A DNA stretch of 64,000 nucleotides from Opisthorchis felineus (taxonomy: Eukaryota > Platyhelminthes > Trematoda > Opisthorchiida > Opisthorchiidae): positions 104,838 through 168,837 of the forward strand of contig SJOL01002839.1 of NCBI GenBank assembly GCA_004794785.1, read 5' to 3'. The position numbers and the translations under genes were made by a program. Shown here in pieces: positions 33,313 to 45,339 of the stretch. The notes beneath the pieces are model-generated. The model made no database searches and had not been told where the DNA came from. It saw only the letters and a list, made by a program, of their open reading frames with translations. Within the stretch, counting starts at the first letter, position 1, and every line of letters starts with the position of its first letter.

Positions 33313-33556
33313 CTGCCTTGTAGTTACTAACAATAGATTCACAAATGCGGTTTGTTTCAGCAGAGTCTCTGGCCATCTCGTCCAAATATTCTCGTGCAAT
33401 CATACATTTATATTCACCGTTAAGCCGAACGTATCGAGTCTGTTCCAATGTTCCGCTCGTTCTTCTTATCCGAATGGTATGCTGCCCGGATGTAACAAGA
33501 GCAAGTGCTGCATTGCGGAAACAATTAATCGTCAAAAGATAAAGATCTACGTGAAC
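33313..33556 (-). CDS. Coiled-coil protein gene, exon 2 (5' edge uncertain)
   Basis: Encodes FRNAALALVTSGQHTIRIRR, then YVRLNGEYKCMIAREYLDEM and ARDSAETNRICESIVSNYKA, with donor CAG-GTGAAA (phase 1). The 5' edge is open: candidate acceptors at 33556, 33565 and 33574 give phase 0, whereas the presumed first exon ends in phase 2. Either a small exon is missing, another donor is used, or the assembly carries an indel. Confidence 0.5.
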
Positions 33557-33680
33557 CTTGATCGACTTCCGAGTCTAATCCCAATTTCACGACTTGCCTT
33601 TGGTACATAAAATTTTCAAATTTCAAACTAGTAGCCATCGAACTTTGAGAATGGATGATAGTCCGGAGTAATAAACTTAC

Positions 33681-33775
33681 TTTATGGAGGTAACATTGGA
33701 TTTAATTTCGGTTAAGCTCATACTATGAATGTCTCCACCCAGAGGAAATTTTTTCCTAGTTCCAACAAGAGCCAT
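33681..33775 (-). CDS. Coiled-coil protein gene, first coding exon
   Basis: The start codon has a good context (AACCATGG). The exon reads MALVGTRKKFPLGGDIHSMS, then LTEIKSNVTSI, and ends AA before a consensus donor GTAAGT (phase 2). Together with the downstream exons it defines a gene of about 10 kb. The function is not recognised. A cytoskeletal or axonemal coiled-coil role is only an inference from composition. No promoter motif was identified upstream (33776-33900). Confidence 0.5.
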
Positions 33776-34190
33776 GGTTACAGTTTTTCTTCACTTGTGT
33801 GTGTGCACTTGGAGCAGTATATCTGAAACGGGTAGAATATCATTAGATAGTGTTTGGTGTCGTCCCTAACTATTTCTAAACTTTTGAAGCTGCTGAATCA
33901 AAGCAATGCTGAGGCCTATGATGCAGAGTGGAGGGGAAATTTGATGGTGCATACAAAAGTGCGAGTTACGAGTACAAGTTTGATTGGCACAAAAATGCCT
34001 GTGTTTGACAGGAATCACTGGCTATCAGTTGGTGGGGCAAGTACATTACCAGACGAAGTTCTTTATCCCACAGTCTAGTCGTGCATCTCAACCTGACATA
34101 TGATGAATCAAGCCACCCATTCGAATATAGGTGAAGCGATGCCTGAGCCCCACACGTGACCTCCATAGCTTATTAGGCCTTGGTATCATG
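33776..34190. other. Sequence upstream of the coiled-coil gene, nothing recognised
   Basis: No TATA box, repeat or other feature could be assigned. A 74-aa plus-strand frame (33854-34078) has no motif. Confidence 0.4.
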
Positions 34191-34192
34191 AG

Positions 34193-34560
34193 GTGTGCGC
34201 ACTTGGTAGCTCAGCTGGTATAACAGCCATCTGCTCTAGCTGGCCCCAAAGCCACAGATCGATTACATTGCCCACTTCAAGACTGAACTTTCAGGGTTTG
34301 TCAATTCTCCACTTACTCCGTCTGTTCATTTTACTTCGTCCTGAGTACCCGGATGATATCATTGGCTTCCTGTGGAGGTCACAGTATTCACTCAAACAAC
34401 CTTTAATCGTTAATCCGTTGGGTAGAGGCGAAGTGAATTGTGCCGAAAGGTCCAGTGAAAACGTGCAAAACCTTTTGACCATCTTTGTCACCTTAGTTGT
34501 CGGTGTGCTCATCCTGTAGGAGAGAACCTGGTATTCCACCTTTGGCTTCGCGTCTTCATA
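34193..34560 (+). mobile_element. tRNA-like SINE, fourth type
   Basis: GCACTTGGTAGCTCAGCTGG is a good A-box region, and CACAGATCGATTAC, about 40 nt on, is a weakened B box. The body then runs to about 34560 (CCTTTAATCGTTAATCCG, GTCACCTTAGTTGTCGGTG). Only one copy is in the window, so the 3' limit is a guess. Confidence 0.5.
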
Positions 34561-34599
34561 CCCTTTGATGAAAAGCTATCTTTTTGCCTTCATGCAAAC

Positions 34600-37020
34600 A
34601 AGACTAGAAATCTGCATTGCTGAAATATCAGGTGGAATGGTATCATCGGTTAAAGTTTTCTATCAGAGTGGTATACTATGGCAATAAATCGGGTGCCATT
34701 ATTAAATTTTGTGCAGTTACTAGCGATTCGCTCGGTTTTGCTCACAGAGCTTCTCACATGACTTATTTTTCTGATGACATATTGCAATGCCGAGTAAAAA
34801 TTGGATACTTCCTGCCCCACGATTCAACATGCCGTCGGCTAAAGACCAAATAATCTTCTTAGTGGAGCCAACATTCCTAACTTTCATCTTGTTAGTCGGT
34901 GGCATTTATGCTAACAGACTTAGCAGAAGTCAAGATGAACGAATTTTCGAACAGTTGTCAAAATACCTGACACACAAACAGGAACTGATTTCAGTTAGCA
35001 GAATGTCCACACATCATTCTCTCCGGTCATGCGATACTTTTAGATTACTGGCCACCGAGTTGACGGGAAAAAAATAAAAACCTTACTGGGTTATAAGAGC
35101 CGCAAATCTTTTGCGATGATGAATCTAAATTGACCAAAACTGTGTGCACAACGGTTCACCAAGCAAGTTCTAAACTTGCAGTGCGGCCAGCCTATAAATT
35201 CGATCAATCGATGTGCTCGCATCAACTTCGACAGGCTTATTTGACGTTTGAATCTGGGGTGTTGGTATTTGTTGGCTCGATTGAAGGGGTCAGGTTTATT
35301 ACCTTTGTGACCACATGGTTTTCCAGAAGAGCATGCAGTAATCCTGACGCTAACATGGGTTCAAAACAATGTACGCGCCGGGACCAAGTACAAACAATGC
35401 ATCCAAAAAGTTCGACTTCACGGACTTCCAAGATCATTTCACGTTGATATTGTCAGGCAAAGTGGATTTGGTTTCAGTAGCTTGAGTGGTACAATAACGA
35501 AGACTCCGTCAAATATGATCAATCACCTCTATTGTTTTGCATAACTGACGTTACTAACAAGCCGCTGCTAGATCAGAAGAAGTAAATAAAAAGATAGCTC
35601 GAGTACGACAGGCCTTTTCAATGTGATTTGCCACGATTTTTGTATCAGATCAGTTCTATAACCGTAGTGGTTCTAGCCACCGGAAAAGTGGGACAGCATA
35701 TTGTTTGGGATCGTGAAACGGTTATGAGCACGTGAAGCAAATCAAATACAAGAGGTTCGTTGGCTAATACGTAAGAAAAGGAAAGATATCAACATAGCTG
35801 ACCGTCTGGTAGTCTAATGCTGTTCGGTACCTTTTAAGGCTAACGAAGTGGAACTCTGATAGGCCAGCCTGCAGAAGACCTACTCCAATGACTCCAAGGT
35901 TAGTCACTAATTTTTTATGCTTCCTCTACGGGCCATGCGTCTCTCTCCATAGTTTTTCTCTAAAATGCAGCTTGCCCAAGAAACTGAGCTAAACAGGATA
36001 ATAGTGGCCCCCCTTGGATGCTGCAGTCAAATTATTTCGGTGATAAAAAAGCCGTTAATTTTTGCCAAGATATATTATTCGTAATTCATTGTTCTTCATC
36101 CGACGTAACCTTCATAGGTGTGCAGTGCTTCGAGGTCAGCAATCACAAAAAACAAGCAATACGCTTTTGACTTTTATTATAAGTGGCCAGGCTTCACGAC
36201 CCTGATTCAACGCTAGACGCTCTGTCGCAATTCGGATTCCCAAAAGTCCGAATTTTTGGAGGGTGCGGAGGCTTTACTGATTCGCATATTCACTTTGCCG
36301 CCAATACTGATGGTAGACTTGGTTAAGCTACTCGAAGAAGTAAATCAGCCAGAATGTTTGAAAATTCTGCTGTTCAGTATCGTACCAGCCTTGCCCTGAA
36401 ATATACGTTTGCGCCTATCTAGGCACAAGATAACATTACTTGGTTCATTTGGTGCTTTTTCTATCTGGATGGAGTTTAGAGTAAGTCATGTGTTATTGTC
36501 TCTATGACCTATATTTTCTGTGTTTAACTTATGGTGTTTTTGTATAGCTGAAAATGAGAACGAAGTTATAGTCGATGATCACGTACTTTCTGGTGGGCGA
36601 GCTGTAAAATGACCTATTATAGGACAGAGTGAAGTGAGACAGTGCTCGGAATTACGCAGGTTCAAGCCCCATCGACATTGTTTGAAAGGAATTCATCTGA
36701 TACTTTGAGTTTACAGAATATTTTCGTACCATATCTGGATGTCATCTGGCCCCAACATAATTCCAAATAGAGGAGTGCAGGTAGACGGCAGGGTGGAGGC
36801 GAATGCCACCCTTCCTGTTAGAACGTTCTGGTCCTTTTGATAAACTCCATAGAACTAAGTCTAAAAGTGCATGTTGTCTGGTATGCCAGATTTACAAAGA
36901 ACACACACTGATTAGGTAAAGGGAAGCAAAATGCCGAATTTGAAATTCATTTCTGTATGTGTCCATGATCAAAGACCTGTAGGCATCTTTGGAAAAACAG
37001 TATATACAACCTGATTGCTA
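34600..37020. other. Intergenic, no gene recognised
   Basis: Several 60-105 aa frames (34787-35077, 35130-35447) lack recognisable domains or splice support. No family A, B or D repeat was seen. Confidence 0.5.
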
Positions 37021-37432
37021 GATGACCCACACCATCTTATCATCATCAGCGTCAGCACTATTGACAGCAAGACATCAGTGTTCAACACCGGTGCTTCGCT
37101 GCCGTACAACAATGATTTATTTGAAAGATAACTTGTGATGAACAGAATAAAGGTGGACGGGGAGGGAACTTAGTGCTAGCTTAATACAATCATTCCGAGG
37201 TGCCAGCAGTACCAGACACTCATTCAGGCAATCTGGATAGAAACTGACAACACAAAAGCCACTGACATCGATTAGCAGCCATATCCTGCAGTGTCTCCAA
37301 CCAGAAGCACTGAAGATCACGCGGTCCCCATCCTATTAGGCAAGTAACACCACCAGCACCCAAAAATTTCGTAATCTCTTTCATAGCTCTCTGTCAGGCC
37401 AAAGGTTGGCCACCTCTCTGTTTCCGCCACTC

Positions 37433-38242
37433 TTAATTAGGCACCGAAAGAAGCACTCTCTTCGGCAAAAGATGGTTTGGCATGCGCAGTACATGGCCCA
37501 ACCAATGCAGCTTGTGTTCCTGGACACATTCCTCAATGGAAGTCCCCGTTGCACAACCAAAAACTCGCTTTCTAATTGCCTGGTGAAGGATTCTCCGACG
37601 CCAATCCACGCGGGCTATGGTTCTGAGTCGGTTGTCGAAAAACTGAAGACGTCTCATTTCTGCTGCTCGAACAGACCAAGTATCACACATATACAACAAC
37701 ACAGTGCGCGCTGCAGCCTGATAAACACATTCCGTGAGATTCTGTGACAGACATCTTTGACGCCATAGATGTCTCAAATTAGCAAACGCGACCCGGACCT
37801 TGGAGATTTGTTCACTGACCTCATCTGTCACATTACAATCAGAAGTAATACAACTTCCAAGGTACTTAAAACGCTCCACAAATTCGAGTGACTCTCCCTG
37901 GATTGTAAGTGCCGTGTTCGATGACTGCATGTCTAGGGGCATGACCTTACACTTTGTGGGTGTAAAGTATATACTAAAGGACGGGATGACTTTGATCAAT
38001 CCATCCAAAAACACCTGTGTCTTCTTCTCCCCTTCAAAGACGAGAAGGATGTCCTCTACATATTGCAGATCGACAAGGTTTTCGTCAGAGGCTATATGAA
38101 TACCGAGGTTTCGAAGACCTTCCAGCGTTCGCTTCAGCATTTCATCGACCACGAAATTAAATAAGAATGGGAAGTGGGCACTCCTGACAAAAGCCACTTT
38201 ATGTACGGAAGCCTTCGGAGAGTCCTCCGTATATTCCCACAC
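37433..38242 (-). pseudogene. RTE RT palm/thumb and C-terminal domain
   Basis: The longest real-looking open frame in the window (269 codons). It has PFLFNFVVDEML, then LVDLQYVEDILLVF, where the catalytic YADD has become YVED, then KCKVMPLD, FKYLGSCITSD and VRVAFANLRHLWRQRCLSQN. The RTE C-terminal block follows: MCDTWSVRAAEMRRLQFFDN, then IARVDWRRRI and RKRVFGCATGTSIEECVQEH, and KLHWLGHVLRMPNHLLPKRV. Length and order fit the RTE family. It is only part of an ORF interrupted by the nested insertion. Confidence 0.85.
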
Positions 38243-38249
38243 GTCGAAA

Positions 38250-38780
38250 AGTCGTCATCATCATCAGAGACAGCAACATCAGCGTTGACACTGATGCTCC
38301 ACTGCCGTACAACCATAAGCTTCATCTAATTATATTTAAAGGTTTACAGTGAAGAGGAGAGAAAAATAGTGGGCAAGGAATGGGACCTAGTGCTCGCCAG
38401 TGTCAAGCATTCGGAGTGCCTACACCTCCAATCGCTGAATCAGGCAGTCGGGGAAGAAACTGATAGCACGAATGCCACTGACATCGATTAGTAGTCATTT
38501 CTGCCGATACGTCCAGCCAAGTGCAGGTGAGGTCACGGGGACCCATTCTGGAAGGCGTACTACACCAGCAACACTTTTTGCCGATTTGAGCGATTCTAAG
38601 GGAGGCACGGAGAACAAAACTCGTCTTGGTAGATCGTGGTTTTGGCATGTGTAGAATATGACAGAGCCACTGCAGTTGATGACGCTGGAAGTACCTGCTC
38701 TAATCGCGAAAGTCTCGGAGAACAAAGAACTTATTCCCTTTACAAACGTCCGGGTCATTCCTTAATGGGCAGACGTGGCA
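38250..38780 (-). mobile_element. Second RTE 3' end nested in the RT domain of the first
   Basis: Contains a 5'-truncated RTE C-terminus (HQLQWLCHILHMPKPRSTKT, then GPRDLTCTWLDVSAEMTTNR and CQWHSC), its 3' UTR (CTACACCTCC, CATTCGGAG) and the TGATGATGACG tail at about 38250. Directly after the tail the host RT resumes (GNIRRTLRR/IYGGLSEGFRT, then SG-x-RQGCPLSPFLFNF-type sequence). About 40 residues of the host palm are missing at the junction. Confidence 0.7.
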
Positions 38781-38789
38781 AAGGGTAAA

Positions 38790-39902
38790 GACCAGTCATC
38801 CGAATCGAATACGCCTTGTAAATTCAAGAATACTGAAACCGTGTGTCGTTTGTACGTATGGCGTCGTTCTAGAACCTAACGGAGTGGGAAGATTTGGTCA
38901 ACAAAACCCCTACCAGGCCGGAATCCCGCTTGCTGCTCTCGTGTCAGTGTTTCACCGGTCACCATAAGGTGACGGAGGACAAGTGATGCCAATAGTCTCG
39001 TTACGAATGAGGTCAAGCTGACGCTTCTTTGATCATCACACTCACTACAACCTCCTTCTTTGAAAATGGGCCTCTCCCCAGTTGTCTGGCACAGTCTCCT
39101 TTTCCCAAATGCAGGCAAACAGATCAGACAAGCGCTGACCGAGGATTTCACCCTCATCTTTAAATAATGCAGGTGGGAAGCCACAGGAACCACAAGCTCG
39201 AAGTTGCTTGAGAGAACATAAGCAGTCAAAAACCTCCGAGGCCATAGATGTTCAGCGTTCTCCGTCCAGGATTCTACGTAATCTGTGGGCTCCAGATGAG
39301 TGACAGCTGGTGGCCACGATAGCTGCTGTTTGAAGTATTCGGCCCACCGGTAGAGGCGTTCTTTTCCACTAAAGATGGTCACTCCATTCTGATACTTGAT
39401 GTTTTTGCTCACAAGTGGTTTCCGGGGGCCGGTCGCACGGATCAACTGGAATAATCTTCGGGCATTACCGGTTTTCTGGGCCTCTTCCATTTTCTCGGCT
39501 TTCTGTGTCCACCATACTTCATGGTCGGCTCGCACGCTCACTTTCAACTTGATGTTTGGTAATTCGTCGCATCAAGTTATGTTCGCTACAGGCTGGGATA
39601 TTTCGCCGAGACTTAATCAGTGCCACTTTTCGGTCTGATATCAAGTGCTTGAGTGTGCCTGGTGGTGCCATGCCACAGGCGAAACTCCCAGCGCTATGCG
39701 AAGCAATGGCAATCTCGTCCCAGTATGAGTTCGCATCTGACTGTGGAGCCTTTGGAAGAGACTCTAAAAGACGATTCTGGTAAGTTCGTCTAACATCCGG
39801 ATCTGCCAGTCTCTCAGTTGCCAGGCGATATTTTCGCACCTTACGCGGCCCTGGAAAACGAAGAGAGAAGCAACTCTGGACGAATGCTTGGTCGGAATCC
39901 AC
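38790..39902 (-). pseudogene. RTE linker and RT fingers/palm A remnant
   Basis: Two overlapping frames (39902-39519 and 39547-38876) carry the linker (FPGPRKVRKYRLATERLADP, later KAPQSDANSYWDEI), then QKAEKMEEAQKTGNARRLFQ, then the finger motif ECDDQRSVSLTSFVTRLLAS and LTREQQAGFRPGRGFVDQIF. In a shifted frame just below (about 38840) comes VFLNLQGVFDSDDW, where the palm motif A consensus VFLDLKGAFDS has its catalytic Asp changed to Asn. The frame change and this substitution mark the copy as dead. Confidence 0.8.
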
Positions 39903-39931
39903 AAATGTGTTCCAAAACCACCGGCAGCCAG

Positions 39932-40637
39932 TTATTGATCTACGCTATCGGCAACTGATGACAATGTGACCGATTTGAGTTTGTGGCCGGCATGCAGTTG
40001 GAGGACACCATGTGGCCAGACGAATTCGGTTATTTCGGAAGTCAGTACTGCATAAAAACAGCCTGCCGTCTGAACACAGCTAAAGCAATCGATCATCATC
40101 GTACGTACGTACCGAGTCCAGTCCATGTCGACCTCCTAATTGAGTCTCAACTTGTGATTGCAGGACCCCGGCCAGCACAACGATATCTGAACTTTTAGCT
40201 CGCAGCAAAGGGGCACTCAGAGCGTCATAAAATTTGTCTTTGATGGCGTCAGAGCTAAAGTCATTTGCGGCGTAAGCAGACACGATAAACAGACATCGGT
40301 TAACTTCCCGCTTGTGAGACTGCTCCACACACTTTGCCAGACGAACTGCACAGAGACGAATATCAACAAGTATCCAGTCAAGCAAGGATACTTCCGCCTG
40401 GTGACATAGGACGATACCAACCCCTGCACATCCCGCAGCAGCAGCCTCTGGATGACTGGAGGTGCGTAGCCGAAAGCAAGTGGAGACTAAAGGGGTGGTT
40501 AGCTCAACTACTGTGCTTGTTTTTTGAATTACTGTTTCTGAGACACCGCACACATCGATGTCAAGCGGGTCCAGTGTGAGAGCAAGAGCAGCTTGTTGTC
40601 CTGCTTGCTTCACAGTGCGGACATTGGAGGCGGCCAT
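39932..40637 (-). pseudogene. RTE endonuclease (EEP) domain remnant
   Basis: Reads MAASNVRTVKQAGQQAALAL, then IDVCGVSET (catalytic Glu kept), later GCAGVGIVL, DWILVDIRLCAVRLA, LFIVSAYA and SSDIVVLAGVLQSQV. The exonuclease-endonuclease-phosphatase fold normally has AGD-x-N at the last position (VVVAGDFNA-type). Here the Asp and Asn are replaced (AGVLQ), so metal binding would fail. The upstream in-frame region to 40957 (MIPTSNRKLMPHRPSRGAIN) may be leader or an N-terminal extension. The domain would nick target DNA for RT priming. Confidence 0.8.
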
Positions 40638-41610
40638 ATAAACTGGGTGTCGAGGCTTGAAGATTGATTTGGAGATGTCTGAGAATGTCGCGCCATCTGA
40701 CGAGCAGATGTTGCACGCAAAACCGATGCCAGACGTGCGGAGTCATCAGTCCTATGTGCTGGGCCTACAAGGGTAGACTTAATAATGGATTGAGAAGAGA
40801 TAGAAGAAGAAATATGTGAAAGAGAAAGAAGGAAGGCGTCAGCAGTAGCCTGTTTTCGCTTACCCGCCATGCTGTATGCAGCGAGTAAGGCGACCCGGTT
40901 GATGGCACCACGCGACGGCCGATGTGGCATGAGTTTCCTGTTAGATGTAGGTATCACTGTTGTGCGTGGGCTGGGATACTGTCAGGGCGCCCATACTTAG
41001 ACAAAAAGACTATTAGGGTCCTCAACCAAAGCTTTTGGCTCAAAACCCTGACCGCAAGGCAGCGGTGTTTGGCTGGAAATGCAAGTAAATTATTATTTTT
41101 ATGGAAAACGTCGCCGCACATGTTCCAAGTCTCAACCTGGAGGACCAGGAGGCTGTTTGTCAGACCTGTAACCTTGACCAACCTGGTGTGAGAGACTCCA
41201 CGAGTGTCGCGCGAACACTCCCCAGTATAGTTCAATGGGTCGCTGAGATACACAAACCGTCACATCACCTTGATCACGTGAAATGCTCCAAGCTGCTTGT
41301 CTCAACAGCTTTGTAGTAGTGGCTATCATAAAATATTTGTCGAACGGGCACTTGAATCATTCAACCGTGTCGGTTCAAATCCTATGCGCCACGAGTTTGT
41401 TTCCGTCTATTTTTTACCCGTTGAATGTTAGTAGAAGAATGAAAGTCCGTCCGTCCATTTGCTATAATTTGGGCTTATACCTGTGATCCCTCATCTGTGT
41501 GACGTATGCTCGAGTAAGCAGCTGCAAGTGCTGAAGGAGGCTGAGCGAAAGCAGGTGTATTGTACGCTAGTATATACTAACAGCTGTGGCGCTTGAGCCA
41601 AGTTTTGAGA

Positions 41611-41632
41611 TGATGATGAGATGATGATATAT
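41611..41632 (+). repeat. GATGATGA microsatellite, possibly a RTE-type tail
   Basis: A short GATGATGATGAGATGATGAT run. The preceding 100 bp do not match the RTE 3' UTR, so the origin is unclear. Confidence 0.5.
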
Positions 41633-41639
41633 TGATAGA

Positions 41640-43880
41640 TTCTTGTTATCCTAAAGCCAGCTTTATGTCTACTGCCACCGTTTGTTATAATTCTCCAGAA
41701 AATGCAATCTCTGAATCCAATTCAGTGAAACGACGAAGTGAAAAAAGGTACGCTTGTGAATTTCCAAAATTTTAATAAGCCTGTTTCAAGTCATGCAATT
41801 CTGGTTATTTACTCGGCAACACCAAATTCGTGATCACTTTTTAGCTTTTCCATCTTTTACACCAAATTTGACTCTGCAAGTATGGTTGACACCAGTACAC
41901 CCGCCTATTGCGTTATAGCAGTTAATAAATACACATTATCTGTCACTGCCTCTAAATTCTTTTGCCTAAATTAGATAATCTGACGTTAGCTGTACGAGCA
42001 TCTAAAAAACAATACAACCAAGAACTTTGATACCTATTAATATTTGTTTACACAAATGTCCGCAACAATCTTTTGTCTTGTCGCTAATTCCATCGTGAAG
42101 GGCTGAGGGCGGGACCTTTAAAAAATATTGTGCTAGACATTTTGCGATCGACCAAACCATCTCAAGGATTTGGCTGAGTGGTTGGCCCTATGGAATCTTG
42201 CCGTGCTTCAAAATGCCCATGAACTCGTCCATCTACAGAAAACCAAATACCTTGTCATAAGCATGCTAAACGGAGCCTCGAATTTTTCTCAAAAATGATA
42301 CACGGTGAATAAGTATCATGCATGTTGTCCTGGAATATACGCCTTAGGAGCTCCCAAGCACCAAATGCCCCAGCCTGTTGCCTTCTTAACGTCCACGTGC
42401 TAGCAATTTGCAATTAATCAGCTGATGCCCAGAAGCCGGATATCTCTTTGAGCTATCCGCAGCGGCTCCGTAAAACAAGTCCACGAGTTGAGCCATAAAC
42501 AGCGTCAATTCTCAACACTCTGTTCCACGTGAACTCGTAGTGCGCCACAAGATCGCCCGAAAGACGTCCAGTAATTGACTTACACAATGTTTGTGTGTGC
42601 CATTTCAAGAATATGATAGATTGTCCTCCTAAAGCTTTTGGAGTGAGTGCAAGTCAACGCAGTCAAGACTGGATGCGACCAACTGCGGACGGCCACTGTT
42701 TATTGACATCATCTAAGTCACACAACTTTATACTAGAGTCTTATATTCATTTTCCTTATGAGTCCATTGTACCCCTTTATTAGGCTACGAAATAACCGCC
42801 TGTTCACCAGCTGTCGCCCGATAAGCTGCATCCGTAACCCCCAAGAAGTGTTACACTGTCGTACAAAGATTGTAAGCCTAATAATTCACACCACTTTATA
42901 TGATGTACACCTCTTGTTTTGGTATTCTAGGTCTTCAAAAATAAAGTTGGTCTGAAAAATTTCAAAGAGTATCACAGAGTTTTATTCATTTCCGGAGCTT
43001 TCTTGTTCTAGCTTCACCTTCAGTATTTTTCTGCCGAAGCGCTTACCGCGACGCTACGAGAGATTTATGCCATGAATATCACGGATGCTGACCGCTTGTC
43101 TCCGGGTACTATCACTTTCGGTCATTTTGTGCTTAAGCTCATGCTTTCAAACATACTAAACACTAACTTTTCTGATAACCTGGTCAGGTAAGGCCTGGTA
43201 AATAGGACACTCTTTAGCAGTGCCCTGTGCACTCGGTGTGATGTATAATCTCCCTGGTCGAGAAGATAGTCTTGCGGTCACTCCTACTTCAACAATTCAC
43301 TCGAAATAGGTTGAACACCCGGCATTTTTCTGTATCAGCAGCGAATTTATCTGGACTGTCAGCTAAGTAGCCCATTGTACCTAACCCAACTCCCTGGCCG
43401 ATGTACTGAGGATAGAGAATAATAACCTTTCTTTTGGGACGAAGCAGGAAAAAAGGATATATCCATTACTGAGGCCATGATGACATTGACATCCTAATCT
43501 TTGCTCTGTGCTGCTGCTTTCGCACTCACAGCTGCACTTCCTTTTTTCTTCCTCTGATTTCCTTCCTGGTATGTCGTCTACCACGTACGCATGCATTTGT
43601 AAAAAAGATTAGTGAGTGTCACCCGCCAAACCTCTAGGTAGGAGGGGGTCCTTTTGTGAACTACCGACTGATTTATGCCTTTGAACTGCCTTTCATTTTC
43701 GGCTACCTGATCATCCTCCTCAAAGTTTTGTATGTGCTTTGACTTCCAAACCCTGCCTATAGAAGCGCTACCACCTCCAAGCTCGCCTACACCTATGGTT
43801 TCAGATATTTAAATCTGTATTTAAAGTCAGTGCCGTGTGCTTTAGTGTTATTTGACACCTTATGAATCCTTTGGTTGCTT
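41640..43880. other. Intergenic, nothing recognised
   Basis: No repeat family seen elsewhere in the window and no supported exon. Frames at 42595-42955 and 43381-43596 have no recognisable motif. Confidence 0.5.
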
Positions 43881-43883
43881 GAA

Positions 43884-44126
43884 TCATATTTTTCTATCTA
43901 TAGATATATCGACATATATCCGCCAACCACTCTCCGTTAGACAGGCCTTTTTATAAAATGTTAAGCGAGGTCTGGTAATCAGTTTCTTGCTGGACATTCC
44001 CCGGATCTTTTCCATGTCAGCTCTGTAAACATTTTCAGGCGCTAGCCAAACACCGCCGGTGTCAATCATATGATATTTATTGTACGTTAGCGTCGACTTT
44101 CTACGTGTAATACAAGATCCCATCAT
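43884..44126 (-). other. Unassigned open frame (possible exon)
   Basis: A minus-strand frame of normal composition: MIDTGGVWLAPENVYRADME, later LITRPRLTFYKKACLTESGW. A TTTACAG at about 44030 could be an acceptor, but no fitting donor was found. No family recognised. It may be coding, or an old transposon fragment. Confidence 0.2.
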
Positions 44127-44489
44127 ATTACTCTAAGCTCACGGTTTTTATTTCACCAAACCCTTTCATGCAGATTTCCTCGCACCCTTTTTGTTTGTAT
44201 CTCCAGGCCCTGGAAACAATGAACTAGAATTGGATCAACCACAGAAACTCATTTCATTATTAGAATCTGCGCCTTGTGATCAGAATTTCTCACTATTGAT
44301 TCAAACCGAAAATAACTGAAGTAGCGAAGGTGCGGAAACTTAATGTTTCCGGGACATAAGCGCTAACATCGCTGCCACAAATCTTATGCGGCCCAAAGCT
44401 GCAGGTTTGCTTTTCTCTAGAAAGTGTTTTGTATCGACCAGCAAGTAGTTATTAACAGCAGTGCAACCCAGTACATATTGTGTTATTCA

Positions 44490-44702
44490 TCACTTATTCA
44501 GCAAACGGAAAATTTCACGTGAAATGTTGTCACAGACGTTTGTCGTGAGCGGTCGAGTGTAAGAGGTGTCATCAAACACAACACAAAATAAGAGAATAAC
44601 CTCAATCTGTTGGTTAAGTTCGAACAGTAGACGAGTTAAACGCGACGAGTTTAGCTCCCGTCGTCCATCTAAATGGACAAGGCTGACGTGCACGACTAAC
44701 AT
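44490..44702 (-). other. Unassigned open frame (possible terminal exon)
   Basis: The minus-strand frame RRELNSSRLTRLLFELNQQI, EVILLFCVVFDDTSYTRPLT, then CDNISREIFRLLNK and TGA looks protein-like. TTGTCCATTTAG at about 44673 could be an acceptor. No upstream partner exon or family was identified. Confidence 0.25.
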
Positions 44703-45339
44703 GGGGTGAGAGGCTCATGATAACAAGTCATTCTGCGAGACGCGTACCGCCCATTCCACTCAGTTAGGTGAAGTCGATCGTACAACAGGAAAAAGATCAA
44801 AAATCACATTTTATTAGGCGTTTTGATCGTTGATGTTTTCGACAGTATGCGTCGTTCTGGCAATAGTTTGAGCACCCAGTAATGAACTATTTATACAAAA
44901 AGCCACTTTTGCCCAGGTCTGACGGAAAAAATTGCGACCATTCCTTGATCCTAAAAGTGGACAGTTTGGAGAAGACAGCATCACAGGGTCATGCATTTAC
45001 GTTACGCAAACAGCTACCATGCATGTTCGACATCTTAAAATCCTCTCCCGTTGGCTTGTTGAATGAGTAAGTTTAAAGATTACGAACCTTAACTGAGTAC
45101 ACGGCAAATTAAGCATGAGCTACGCAGCTGTGAACTACACTTCATGAAGTTACTCTCCTGCACTACAAAAGAGCTCGCGCATGTTCGCTTCCGCTAGACA
45201 AATATTATCGGTGTTGTGAGGGGTTTAGCCGGGGCCTCCTGTGAAATTTCGGTGGTGCATCTATATATGTCCAAGTGATATTTTTCATCTATCCAAATTA
45301 TACATTCCTCGAAGTATCCAGGAACAGAATAAGCGGACG

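Larger units (their letters stand above)
37030..41270 (-). mobile_element. RTE-like non-LTR retrotransposon, nearly full length, inactive
   Basis: Minus-strand order: 5' leader (41270 to about 40640, shared with 396-735 and 3160-3610), apurinic-type endonuclease (about 40637-39932), linker (39900-39520), reverse transcriptase N-terminal half (39547 to about 38790), an inserted second RTE 3' end (about 38780-38250), RT C-terminal half with conserved C-terminal segment (38242-37433), 3' UTR and TGATGA tail (to about 37037). The protein is the RTE type known in flatworms (SR2-like). Stops, frameshifts and altered catalytic residues show it cannot move. Confidence 0.85.
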
